Assembly: GCA_963573385.1 (NCBI GenBank)
Contig: CAUYLG010038503.1
Coordinates: 16,846 to 80,845 of the forward strand
Length of the DNA stretch: 64,000 nucleotides
Source: Cacajao melanocephalus
Taxonomy: Eukaryota > Chordata > Mammalia > Primates > Pitheciidae
Direction of reading: 5' to 3'
Positions within the stretch are counted from its first letter, which is position 1; every line of letters starts with the position of its first letter. Of this stretch, positions 1 to 14,109 are shown piece by piece. The position numbers and the translations under genes were made by a program. The notes beneath the pieces were generated by a model. That model saw only the letters and a list, made by a program, of their open reading frames with translations, ran no database searches and was not told where the DNA came from.

Positions 1-1040
1 GAGAGCTTTCATTCAAAGAGGTTTCTCTATCACAAGGCAATGCTAAGTGAGTCCTTTCCTGTAGTCTTGGGGTTTATACTGAGACCCCTCAAAACTGAAG
101 ACTGAGGATCCATCTATACAGAGCGTGCTAAGATGCGGTTAAACTGGTCTCTAACCCATATAAGAGAATTCACTGGAGAAAAAGCATTTCTTAGCAGAAA
201 CAAAAGCACAGTGCTGAAGCACTACGGCAAATGAAGGAGCAGCAAGAGAGCTGCTCAGAGATCAGAGGGGCTGGCAGAAGGGGGTCTCAGCATCTGGAAC
301 CCTAGCTGTGTGCTTGCTGAACTGCATGCTTCATAGAAGGCACTGCTGCAGGTAGGAGCAGGAGAGATTTGTCTGAACTTAAGCTGCCACATTCACTGTG
401 CAATTCCAGGAGAATACACATGAATGATGCCCTCTGGAGGTGTGCAATGGGACGGCCCTGGGAAAATCAGACATGGGTGCGCAGTGTTCAGCCTGTAATG
501 CAGGCTGAGGAGTATGGGCAGCAGTGGAGTCGCCTGCTCTCCCCATATATGGCAGCACAAAGATGCCTACTGGTTCTCATGGGCCAAGTAAGCACTGGAT
601 GGGGGCACCAGCTGCATCAGAGCCTTCAGAAAAAGCCCTTCCCCAAGAAGTCCATCTACTTGAGGAAAAACATTCAGGATACACTCAAGGCAGAAGCTGA
701 GGGGCTTGGGATGTCATAAGAGGCCAGCCAGGGAGAGCATCATCTGTGTCTGCAGGGGAAAGTCTCGGGGTCTTCACAGGGTGGCCAAGAACTCACAAAA
801 TCTGGACACCTGCAAGACAGATGCTATTTCATGACTAGAAAGAACCATAAGAAGCACCAGTTAGGTAAACCACCCTTGCCTTCCTGTCACCTTCTCTCTG
901 CCACTTGACTCTGGTGGAGCCAGAAGCAGCAAAGCCAGCAGGAAAGGAATCTGGAAGAGGACAAAAACGAACAGCCACAGCCTCCGCCTTCCCTTTCCCA
1001 CGGCTGATCTGTGGCGTCTCGGGCCAGGCCTGGCCTACAG
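1..1040. other. Non-repeat flank, no supported gene
   Basis: No repeat family is recognised here. A 116-codon plus-strand frame at 369-719 is the longest repeat-free ORF in the left flank. It begins at a non-ATG codon, shows no domain I recognise, and lacks convincing splice sites, so I do not call it a gene. Confidence 0.5.
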
Positions 1041-1059
1041 GGAAGGGAGAGCTTTGTGG

Positions 1060-1346
1060 TTTTGGTTTTTTGTTGTTGTTTTTTGAGATGAAGTCTCCCT
1101 CTGTCACCCAGGCTGGAGTGCAATGGCGCGATCCCAGCTCAATGTAACCTCTGCCTCCCAGGTTCAAGCCACTATCCTGCCTCAGCCTCCTGAGTAGCTG
1201 GGATTGCAGGTGCCCATCACCATGCCTAGCCAATTTTTTCTGTTTTTAGTAGAGACGGGGTTTCACCATGTTGGCCAGGCTGGTCTTGAACGCCTGACCT
1301 CAGGAGATGCACCTGCCTCACCCTCCCAGAGTGCTGGGATTACAGG
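1060..1346 (-). mobile_element. Alu (5'-shortened), distal unit of a head-to-tail pair
   Basis: It reads T-rich tail, then the antisense Alu right and left arms, and stops at the equivalent of CCTGTAATCCC, so about 24 bases of the Alu 5' end are missing. It abuts a second antisense Alu directly. The outer flanks share AARGGAGAGCTTTG at 1043-1056 and about 1641-1654, so one duplication brackets both units. Confidence 0.93.
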
Positions 1347-1637
1347 TTTTCTTCTTTGGTTTTGTTTTAGACAGTGACTGGCTCTGTCACCCAGGCTGAG
1401 GTGCAGTGGCTCCATCTGTGCTCACTGCAAACTCTTCTTCACGGTTCAAGCAATTCTTGTGCCTCAACCTCCCGAGTAGCTGGGGCTACAGGCATGCACC
1501 ACCATGCCCAGCTAGTCTTTGTATTTTTAGTAGAGACAGTATTTCACCAGGCTAGTCTCAAACTCCTGGGCTCAAGTGATAGCCCACCTCGGCCTCCCAA
1601 AGTGCTGGGATGGACAGGCACGAGCCACCTCACCCGG
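1347..1637 (-). mobile_element. Alu, near full length, proximal unit of the pair
   Basis: A T-rich tail (1347-1370) is followed by a complete antisense dimeric Alu ending in the antisense of the Alu 5' end. Its right border meets the second copy of the shared flanking repeat. It is about 15% diverged by eye, which suggests an old Alu. Confidence 0.93.
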
Positions 1638-1654
1638 GAGAAAGGAGAGCTTTG

Positions 1655-2040
1655 AATTGGATGACAGGTTGATGTTTTGGTTCATAAAAAACTGGACTTT
1701 TGAATATCTGAAAATAAAAAGTAAAGTTTTTATTTCTATTTTACTTGATTTGATTTTTAAAGTGCCTGGAAAAGCTGTGAGGTATTTCTGGGATCATCCA
1801 GGGTTGGCCTTACAGGGCAAGTATCAAGGTGGGAGTTTAGGATAAACAAAGCTATTTATGGTTTGTATTCTCAACAAGGCCTGCCAATGTAATAACCAGC
1901 CACCCCTTCTCATTATGGATTCATATATCCATGAATATATATATTTCCAGCACTACCCTCTAAATTCCAGACTCCTGTCTCCAACTGCCCAGTTGACATT
2001 TCCACTCAGACATTAACAGGCTTCTCAAATCCCACAGAGC
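1655..2040. other. AT-rich, nothing recognised
   Basis: AT-rich sequence with a short TATATA run near 1935. No gene or repeat family is assigned. Confidence 0.4.
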
Positions 2041-2044
2041 TGGA

Positions 2045-2345
2045 ACAGCATAGTTGATTTTAAAATAACAAAAACCTTCCGTTCTTATCTATCTCAACAA
2101 ATGCTACCACCATCCTCCCAATTTGCTCAATCCACAAGCCTAGGAATCATTTATAATTCTTTTCCTTATCATCTTCAACACGTATTTCATCAGCAAATGC
2201 TGTGGATTCCATCTCCAAACTAGAAATCAAACCCATCCACCCGCTCTATCTCAACACAGCTACTCTGCTTGTTCAAGCCGCCATGATTCCTTCCTGGACT
2301 TCAATACCTCCCAGCTAGCATGCCTGATTCCATTCTTCTTCGCCT
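2045..2345 (+). mobile_element. L2 fragment
   Basis: Pyrimidine-rich sequence follows the typical L2 pre-3' region: a CCATCTCC-like stretch, a 'caagccRccatgattcc' motif, then 'cctggact' and 'cctcccagct'. It is old and diverged. It ends in a C/T-rich run that merges with the tail of the next Alu. Confidence 0.6.
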
Positions 2346-2380
2346 CTCCCTCTTCCTCCTCCTCCTTCTCCTCTTTCTTC
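2342..2380. repeat. CCT/CTT-rich low-complexity tract
   Basis: About 38 bases contain almost only C and T, next to the T-tail of the antisense Alu that follows. Confidence 0.7.
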
Positions 2381-2670
2381 TTTTTTATGGACAGAGTCTT
2401 GCTCTGTTCACCCAGGCTATTGTGCAGTGGTGCAATCACAGCTCACTGTAACTTTGAACTCCTGGGCTCAAGTGCGCCTCCTACCTTAGTCTCCCAAGCA
2501 GCTGGGACTAAAAGTGTGCACCACCATACTTGGCTAATTAAAAAAAAAATTTTGGAGACAGGGTCTCACTGTGTTGCTCAGGCTGGTCACTAACTCCTGG
2601 CCTCAAGCGATTCTCCCACCTCAACCTCCCAAGTAGGTGAAGTTACAAGTGTGAACCACTGTGCCTAGCC
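2381..2670 (-). mobile_element. Alu, old (J-like)
   Basis: A complete antisense dimer with a T-run at 2381, an internal linker reading as a long A/T run near 2540, and the antisense 5' end at 2655-2670. Many substitutions from consensus suggest an old subfamily. Confidence 0.9.
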
Positions 2671-2699
2671 CTGTTTCCATTCTCAGCCACCCTTTCCCT

Positions 2700-3230
2700 A
2701 CATCATTCTCTCAGCATCCATGACCATGCCATGTTGTGGCAAGAGTACCAATTTTGCTTAGGGAAACCACTACAGCCCACTCTCAGCCCTTAAGTTGGGC
2801 TTTAGTGGGCTTCTCTCTTGGGCTCCATGAGTGAAGCACACAACCCAGCCTAAGCCAATCAGCACATTCAATCCCCCCAGTCACCACCACGATCATTAAA
2901 GGATGAGTATCTGACTCTAGACAGGCCAAGCAGGACTAAGAAAATGTCATTGCAAGACTTTTGTTTCAGCCTTAGGGAACTGAGCTTTCGCCCTCCTGAA
3001 GGATGCAAATCTGGAAGAAAGAGGAGGGTCTGCAACCTTTGGCAGCCAACTTAGGATTTCCAGGTTGGAACTTGCCTGAGAATAAAGCAATGCAAAGACG
3101 ACGAATCAAGAAGTGAAGAACTATACAGTTCTGGATGCATGACCTGAGCCCTAGATTGAGCTTTGCCTGGACTGTTCAATAATTCTCTTTTGGGCTGGAT
3201 CCCATTTGGGCTGATTTCTTGGGTACAATG
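2700..3230 (+). mobile_element. Possible old MaLR/ERVL-type LTR
   Basis: The order of motifs ('agccaatcagca', a 'gcctgagaataaagc' stretch, 'atgacctgagccctagattgagc', 'ggactgttcaataattc') resembles old mammalian LTRs of the MLT type. No TSD was found. The family is not certain. Confidence 0.4.
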
Positions 3231-3234
3231 TATC

Positions 3235-4366
<1,132 letters not shown>

Positions 4367-4370
4367 CTAC

Positions 4371-4914
4371 ATGAGACCAAAATCTAAAGGGAATCCATTG
4401 ATAGGAGAAACCTCCACTAGTATTAGAAACATAGTTAAAATCCTTCGTTAGCTCCCAACTATGGACTGTGAGCTCATCCATTCAGCAAGCTCCTCTTGGG
4501 ATCACATCACAGGCTTTATTAAAATATCCTATCGCTGAGTTCCAGAGTCTTAACTACAATAGCACTTGTGCTCTCTGGGGGGGTCTAATTAAAGTAACAA
4601 GTTGTTGATCCTCAGCACTTAACTCACCATGCTACCAGCTCCTTCTCTGGGCCTGCTGGGCAACCATCCCCCTGCCCCGGTCTGGTCCAGTCCACGCACC
4701 TGGGCTATACCCAGAGGAAGTTATTCCAGGTGCTGGTAGAATCTTGCTCAGGAACCCTAATGTTAGATTCGGAGGGTATTTTATGTAACTCTTCATACTC
4801 AGGCCCTGTTTGGCTTCTGAGACCTCACTTGACTGGACATAAGGTAAATGCATGTTCTCAGATTTGGGGAAACCGTGCAGCATGTTGGAACTGGAGTAGA
4901 CCTTGATGCCCCAC
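4371..4914. other. Unassigned
   Basis: No repeat or exon recognised. An 83-codon minus-strand ORF at 4632-4883 has no recognisable features and is treated as chance. Confidence 0.4.
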
Positions 4915-5095
4915 GGAGCAAAGCCTGAATCCTAGTTCTACCATTTCCTAACTGTATGACCTTGGACAAGCTATTTACCGTGTCTGAGCCCCACATATGA
5001 AACAAGGATAATAATGATGATGAATGAATGCTTATCTTGTAGAATTGTTATCATTTAAAATAAGTGTTTCTGAAGTGGATAGGACACTTGATAAA
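4915..5095 (+). mobile_element. MIR
   Basis: Follows the MIR core in order: 'tagttctaccatttcctaac', 'tatgaccttggacaagc', 'gataataatgatgatg', then 'tagaattgttatcatttaaaat' and 'acttgataaatg'. This is a tRNA-derived SINE in sense orientation. Confidence 0.85.
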
Positions 5096-5099
5096 TGCG

Positions 5100-7255
5100 T
5101 GTTGCTGCTACCACTGTAACTTCATTGTTCACTTTATTACCATCATTAGGTACACACACCAATCCTAATCTTTCTTGGTATGAGTCCTATCTCCCATGCT
5201 GCAGCTGTTTCTCTTTCCTCCTACTCTGTTCTGATGTCTGCCAGAGTTGCACTGCAATGAATTTATGCGGCAGGCCAGAAAGGGAGAGAAGATGCATAGA
5301 CATGAGGCATCAGAGAATTTCTCTCCATCCTGCTGTTATTGTCTACACAGCTTGAACCCACTGGCTCTGCATCCATCTTCTGATTCTTCTCTCTTAGACC
5401 TGCACATCTGGGCCTCTGAGTGCTAGTGTCCAGGGACCAACATCAATGCCTAAAACTAGAGGCTTAACATTAGTAGTGAACTCCAAATGGGACCATTACA
5501 TTTGCCAAAGGATAGTACCAATATAGTATTGTACAAATACCTTCTATCAAATCAAGACATTGTCAATTACAAAACACATCATTGTTTTATGTACCTCTTA
5601 AAAATTTAAACTGCCAATTAAATTATGACATATTGCTAGTAAGACATATTCTGATTTCAAAAGGATAAATAATTTGAAAATGCATCTAAGAATTAATGTA
5701 GTACAAATAGACCATTTCTCTCAGAGAAACACAAAAAGTACAAAATATGGCTCTTGTTCCAATTTCTTAGAGTCCTTCACAGAACCTGGCAGGTAGTAAA
5801 TAAATTTTTGTAAATGAATAAATATATGCATGAATAAAAAGATTTCCTATCAGCCACATTATAATGAGGTTCTATCATTTAAAAAGGAAAGTTGTCACAA
5901 TAGAAAAATCGGGCAAAAAAACTGAAGTCAAATATTCATCATTTCACATTTAAAATTCACTTAAAAAAATAAACTTCACTTCATATTGCTGCCACTAGGT
6001 TGGAGACCTAGATCCATTAATAGATTCCAAAAGTTTAGTGTCTACTTAATAGCCAGTTTCAAAGTAGATGCTATTTTTAAGTGCAGTATCTGGGAGGGAC
6101 CATAAAACGTAAGGTGCGTATTCAGAAACATCTGGCAGAATTCTCAGGGCACAGTTTTGGTTCCTATTAGCTAGGAGACAGCATTGGCATTTTTGATAAC
6201 AGAATACAGATCCCTTTAACAGTAATTTCTCCTTTCATTTGTACCCTAAATTCGCTATCAACTTCCAGCCGTTTCCTGGCACTTAACCAATCCTGGTGAT
6301 AATGGGGATGAAGGCCAATGAGTCACGATCCCTAAAGAATTTTCCTTTAAAAGAATTCAGCCTCCACTTCCTGCCCAGAGCAGCTCCCAAGAGTTGTTTT
6401 GCCCTGTTCATTGCAGTCAGCATTGGCGCATTTCATCCCAGGTACTACAGAGATAGACATTATATAAAATAGATAAATAAAGAAAAAAGATGAAAGAGCT
6501 ATGCATGAAAATGAATGGATGTGAGAGATTCAGACTTAGACGTTTCTCTGGGGAAATTTCCAGTGGGCCACCCTTCTCTTAGTTTTGCAGTGGGAATACC
6601 AAATCTCAAACCTGTTCGTTATGCCTTCATCTGCTCTTTGCTTAAAGGTATGCCCAGGAGAATCCTTTCAGTGTAAAGACAGAATTGCATCTACAGCCAC
6701 CAACCATAAGATCTTTTTAGGTAGAAAATAAGGGATTGAAACAGAGGAATACTGGTATGTAAGTATCCTAAACATAAGGAAATTGAAAAGGAAATATCTA
6801 CTTTATGTAGAAAAATGAGTTACTCAAATGACTTTTCACAGAATATTGTTGGCCAGTTTCCGAGGACACAATACCCTGTACAAGTCAAAAGCAATAATGC
6901 CCATTTTTCAGTGAAACCTCTGCACCTCTCTGGCATGACAGTGCAAACAGAAATTGTATGGCTATTTATCCTTGAGTATACTTAAAGACAAAAATTAAAG
7001 GAATTAACTGCAGCGTGGACTACCTCTGTTCTTTCACAGTGAATAATCTGTAAAATGCTTCCCCTCCTCATCCATCACCTACTGGAACTGCAATAATTAC
7101 CTTCTTTCCCCTACCATACAATCACCATTCTCTACTATGCCATGCCTCAGAGATGCCCCACCTCTCCTACTTGTAATTTGAGAGAAATTATTGACTCCGC
7201 TATGCTGGTGGCTAGTGGGTCCTCACTCCTCTCACTGACTGTTTAAACCTTCCTT
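5100..7255. other. Two kilobases of AT-rich non-repeat DNA
   Basis: No gene and no clear repeat except a short L2/MIR-like 3' tail at about 5770-5832 ('acctggcaggtagtaaataaa', then 'gaataaa' runs). The left part, about 5500-5950, is especially AT-rich. Confidence 0.4.
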
Positions 7256-7259
7256 TTTC

Positions 7260-7920
7260 ACTCCTCCAGTGGCCCCCTAGCCCAGATTTGTCATGGTGAC
7301 CACTCACAAGTTCATTGTCTCTCATCCAGATTGCCACAGTTTCTCCCTAAGAGTATTTGCCTTGCAGTTATTCATCCCTCTGATTTAAATTATGTATGCC
7401 CAGCTAGTGTAGCCTTCCATGACTCCTGATCATCTATGGAAATAAATCCATGTTCAACCTGGCATGTAAGGTATCCATAAGACCCCAACCTTCCTTTCCA
7501 CCTTCATGCCCCCAACATCACCACCAAATACCTGGAGACTCACTCTTCTCCAAACAGGTGCCTCAGTCTCCCTCCCTGTTGTCATGATGATGCCCTTCCC
7601 TCTGCTGAACACCCTCCATCACTGCCTTTTGCATGATCCTATCTTTTAAAGTCCATCTGAAGTGACACATCTTCTAGGAAGCCTTCTCTGATCCCCAAAG
7701 CTGGCTATGAACTCTTCCTCCCTGTAAGCGCTGAATACATATCACTGCATCTCTGTTACAATCCTGATCCCATTCTGCCTCCCATTTCATATTTTGATTT
7801 CTTTATACTTTGGTTTCTTCATACTTTGGTTTAACACTCCCTAAGACACTTTAATTTCTTTAATATCTGCAGAAGCATCATATAGTATCTGGCAAATACT
7901 TGTTGAAGTGAATTGAATTT
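7260..7920 (+). mobile_element. L2, 3' region
   Basis: Recognisable L2 landmarks in order: 'aacctggcatgtaaggtatcc', 'gaccccaaccttcctttcca', 'tccatctgaagtgacacatc', 'aggaagccttctctgatcccc', and a terminal 'tatctggcaaatacttgttgaa'. Confidence 0.8.
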
Positions 7921-8049
7921 GAGGAGAGCTTACCCTTGGGTTCCAGAGTGGCCGCTCACTCAGCTGACCACTGGCAGAGCTGATATCAGATGGCTTATCT
8001 AAAAGCTGCTCCACATGGCAGAGATTGGACTTGTCAGGCCTACATCTCA

Positions 8050-8185
8050 CCTTCTCATTGCTGTGCCATTCTCTCCCTGCTTTGCTCCAAATCTATTAAG
8101 AGTAAGGACTGCATCATATTTTCATCTCCTCTATCACAGGGGCTTAAACACAGTAAGTATCTAATAAATGTAGCTGACTCACATT
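8050..8185 (+). mobile_element. L2 3' tail
   Basis: 'attaagagtaaggactgcatc', 'atctcctctatcacagggg' and 'taagtatctaataaatg' match the last 130 or so bases of L2. It may be a second copy, or the displaced end of the L2 just upstream. Confidence 0.65.
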
Positions 8186-8189
8186 TATT

Positions 8190-9035
8190 CAGTTTTATCA
8201 TGTCACAGTTAGAAAGCTGTAACAGTGCCTTGGGTATTTCCAAAACTGTAGCACATGAACCACAGTTGTTACACAAGACAGCATTAGGTAATGCACAGAC
8301 ACAACCTTTTTTTAATGGCCACTGGCTTAATTTAATGTGCATTTGAAAAAATAGAGCTATCACAGAATACTTAACGATTTCATAGGTACTAGTGCTTGGG
8401 GTAAGGCTACATTTATTTAAGTTTTAAGGGGTTAAATGTAAAGGAAAACATTAAGTAAACAATGATTAAGTTTTATTGCATAGCATAGCACAAAGCTAAA
8501 TTTAAGTTTTTAAAAGTGAAATCAACTTACAGAAAAATATTAAGTATATAGTGATACAGCTGATATCTAAACACGGCCACCAAAAAATTAAAAAGTGAAG
8601 ATAGCATAGGAAAGGCTGAGGTTTAAGAAACTTGCCCTAACTGGTATGTCCAGTTTGAATCTGGTTTTGCTCCCGAATGCACCCACTGCAATATTTATCC
8701 CTCACAAATACTCCTCCATGTAACATCAGCTCTCAGAAACCCCCAAATAGCTCCCGGCCAGCCTAATTTCACTTCTTCTACCGATAGTTCTCATTTCCCT
8801 AATTCTCTTTGCCAAATTCCCCTCTGATTCCTCCCCTGTGGGTCTCAGCCTTTTCTATCCCTTGGGCAAAACTTGCAAATAGGCACCATCTTACCAGTGT
8901 TTAAAACCATCTTCCTCCCCTTTCTTCTCCACCAATCCACATGCATTACCTTCCCCAGGTAATGAAAGTTCAAAATCACCCACTTCTACTTCTCATTCTT
9001 ACTCATCTTATGCCACACGTTCTTCATCAATCACA
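8190..9035. other. Unassigned
   Basis: AT-rich to 8640, then C/T-rich with worn L2-like phrases (8690-8960). No coding signal. Confidence 0.35.
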
Positions 9036-9039
9036 TTAA

Positions 9040-9150
9040 CTGTTTTTTCCTGTGCCTTGGCATTTATTCACATGTATGTTTTATCACTCCAATGACACTG
9101 TGAACTCAGCAAGGGCAAAGACTATGTCCTTGATGTGGTGTAAGGTCTCA
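9040..9150 (+). mobile_element. L2-like 3' fragment
   Basis: 'cactgtgaactcagcaagg' and 'gcaaagactatgtcctt' match the L2 phrase for 'tgagctccttgagggcagggactgtgtc'. It is short and diverged. Confidence 0.5.
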
Positions 9151-9199
9151 ATCAGCCTACAAGAGTGCTAAGCATATACCACAAGCACTAAACATATGC

Positions 9200-9660
9200 T
9201 CACAATAGAAGAAACTAAAAGCCAACATGTCCAGAAAACATCTGAACACTGGATGCTCTACTAGCCGGCCAAACATGAAACTTGGTTGAGGAAGCACCTG
9301 CTCACTACATAATTCAAGTGGGGTTCTTACGCACTCATCAGGAAGACTGAGTTTTAACAGCTTTCCTGGACAATGAACCTGGCTCATCATAAGAATGCAT
9401 CTTTAAGATATTTTAATAAGGCAATTGTTCAATCTGGATTCATCCCTAATACTTCTTTTAAAAAACCCACCTATGCTTTCAAATGAATTGAATGAATGGA
9501 GTTCAGACTTCCAAAATACATAAGGTTTTGGACTGAATGTTACTTTTATTTATCACACATTTTAAATAAATAAGAAATCATGTATCCTATATTAGACTTC
9601 CTTTTCTCAATCTGTTAAGGGGTTTTCTCTCCTCATCTGAGCAAATATAGACCAGTAGTT
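9200..9660. other. Unassigned
   Basis: Nothing recognised. A 77-codon minus-strand ORF across 9157-9390 has no features that support a gene. Confidence 0.4.
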
Positions 9661-9664
9661 ACAA

Positions 9665-9958
9665 ATATGGATTCAGTCAGACCTAAGTTAGACTCTCAAC
9701 TCTACTATTCCCTAGCTCCAAGACCTTGTGAAAATGTATTTACTCACATAGCAAGCATTAACTGAAAGCTACCATGTGCCAGGCACTTTGACTGACCTCC
9801 CTAAGTCTCAGTATTCTGAGAATGGGAATAACATTCCCTGACAGTAAAGACATTGTCAGGACATTTAATTTGTCAGGATTAAATATGATAATGTACACAA
9901 AATGCCGGCACTCTTCAAGGTTCATAGAAACAATAAATGTTAGTCCTCACTGTCATTA
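9665..9958 (+). mobile_element. MIR, long copy
   Basis: Sense MIR: 'ggattcagtcagacctaag', 'ctctactattccctagctcc', 'aagaccttgtg', then 'ctaagtctcagtattctg', 'gggaataacattccctgac' and 'aacaataaatgttag'. Extra sequence in the middle ('actcacatagcaagcattaa') looks like an insertion or a second SINE piece. Confidence 0.75.
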
Positions 9959-9990
9959 TCACCATCATCATCATCATCATCATCATCATC
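9959..9990 (+). repeat. (CAT)n trinucleotide microsatellite
   Basis: About ten CAT units at the 3' end of a MIR. In one frame they read as a polyhistidine run, which explains a small His-rich ORF that is not a gene. Confidence 0.95.
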
Positions 9991-10169
9991 TTGAGTTGTT
10001 GTAGAGCCTTTAGTGCTGCTAATCAAGCTCTCCTTCTTTTTTTCCACCCCTTGACTTCATGGAGATATCATTGTAGTGTTTTTAAAATTTTGAAATTTGA
10101 TTTATACATTTTTTAGTTTTAGTTTACTAAACAAATGGAAAATTTTTTCAAGGAATTAGAGGCATAATG

Positions 10170-11615
<1,446 letters not shown>

Positions 11616-11639
11616 AATACGGCAGACACTGCCTGGCAC

Positions 11640-12085
11640 TTTCACCTTAGGCCCTCCCTCTTCCTTGCTAACAGATCCAATTTTGGTTAAATGACAACAT
11701 TTCACAGAAGATGGGTCCCACTCACAGACTCAGGGGATGAATCTTAATTGGTCCAAGCTGATAAGGATAATACCATTCCCCTTTGCCAGGGATGAGTTTA
11801 GAGGGTGATACGTAAGAAATGTGCATGAGCTTGCAGAGAAAGAAAAACATAGAGGCCATTTCACTCCCTTCCCTGCTTTTAGACAATATAATATCTGCCT
11901 ATGTGATCAAGCGAGGCAGGGCAGGAAACTGCAATCTGGGTCCTTGAAGGTGTTATGAAACAGCCAAGCCAAGCCTGGAACACCCTTGTTCAGTGAGAAC
12001 ATAACTCTCCTCACAGTCAACGTCCATATTGTGTAAGCCACTTGTATCAGGACATTCTGCAACATGCAGCTGAAAGCATCCTAAT
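11640..12085 (+). mobile_element. Old LTR-like element inside the L2
   Basis: It ends with 'gtgtaagccacttgtatc' and 'aaagcatcctaattgatac', the usual finish of old MLT-type LTRs ('taagccactt...catcctaactgatac'). It separates two parts of the minus-strand L2, so it probably inserted there. The left border is uncertain. Confidence 0.5.
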
Positions 12086-12184
12086 TGATACTTAAGATAA
12101 AAGGACAGAAAGGTGATGCAATGTCCATAAGTGATCTCCAAAGGAGCAGCTCCTGAAAAGTGGTGGTGGCTTAGAAAGAATGTG

Positions 12185-12500
12185 AGGGGAGGAAGTAGGG
12201 AACGGTGACTTCAAACAACTCTTTCCAGCAATTTTGCTGTGAAAGGCCTAAAGGAATGAGGAGTGGCTGGAGGCAACGTGGGGTCAAGGGGGATGACACA
12301 GAAGCCCATGTGTACACTAGTAGGAATATTCAAGCAGAGAGGGAGAGACTGGTTGTCCAGGAGAAGAGAGGATGCCTCAAAGAGCAAAGAGGTCCCCAGC
12401 ATAAGCAGAAGAGATGACCTTAGATAGGAAAAGACACCCTTCATCCAGAGAGGAATCAAGGCAGGACTGGTGGGTGCAGATGCAGGTAACCTAGCAGACT
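12185..12500 (-). mobile_element. L2 (segment 3)
   Basis: 'acaactctttccagcaatt', 'gctgtgaaaggcctaaagg', 'gtggctggaggcaacgtgggg' and 'caagcagagagggagagact' follow the reverse-complement L2 consensus upstream of segment 2, so orientation and order are kept. Confidence 0.7.
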
Positions 12501-12609
12501 TGATCTGGGGAACACGGTTGTTTCCACCAATTGCTTCTTTTTTTAAAAAATGATGTATGAGGTGTTCAAAATGTAAAATATTTCTTAAGATCTATCTAAA
12601 AAAAAACTC

Positions 12610-12815
12610 CAATGAGAAGTTCTTCCTGAATTGCACACTCAAGTCCCTCCTTCACGCTTTCACAGCACTCTCTTCTGGAGTGGGTGTTCTGTCTTGTGCT
12701 ATAGTTTGAGTTCCTTGTGCCACCAGAATGAACACTCTGTAAGGACAGGGACCATCTCATTGGCATCTCAGCATCAATCAAAGAGCCTGGAACACATGTT
12801 TAATAAATGTATTGA
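12610..12815 (+). mobile_element. L2 3' end
   Basis: Ends with 'actctgtaaggacagggacc', 'cagcatcaatcaaagagcc' and 'gtttaataaatgtattgag', the typical L2 terminus. Orientation is opposite to the L2 immediately upstream, so it is a separate copy. Confidence 0.7.
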
Positions 12816-12825
12816 GTTGCATTTT

Positions 12826-13096
12826 GGTAGGGTGAGAAGGGAGATCACTTGAAAACAGGAGTTGGAGACCAGTCTGGGCAACACAGTGAGGCCGTCTCTA
12901 CAAAAAATAAGTGAATACATACATTTGCCAGGTGTGGTGGCATGTACCTGTAGTCCTAGCTATTCAGGAGGCTGAGGCAAGAGGATCACTTGAGCCCAGG
13001 AGTTTGAGGCTGCAATGAGCTAGGATCACACCACTGCACTCCAGCCTGGGTGACTGAGCAAGACCCTAGCTCTCAAAAATAAAATGAAATAAAAAT
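12826..13096 (+). mobile_element. Alu, 5'-truncated, old
   Basis: Starts inside the left arm (equivalent of 'ggcgggaggatcacttga') and runs to 'tgggtgactgagcaagaccc' plus an A-rich tail. The right arm uses 'cttgagcccaggagtttgaggc', a J-type feature. Confidence 0.9.
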
Positions 13097-13138
13097 ACTG
13101 AATTGAAGTAGAGTCTTACTGTAAAGAGGTAAGAAAGA

Positions 13139-14105
<967 letters not shown>

Positions 14106-14109
14106 TACT

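Noticed and set aside
369..719. 116-codon plus ORF as a gene
   Set aside because: Starts at a non-ATG codon, has no recognisable domain and no convincing splice signals. It could be chance in moderately GC-rich DNA.
835..1655. Several ORFs of 78-132 codons on both strands
   Set aside because: They read through the two Alus and contain typical Alu-encoded phrases such as SVTQAGVQW.
9822..10004. Small ORF with a histidine run
   Set aside because: The run is translation of the (CAT)n microsatellite and the rest is MIR.
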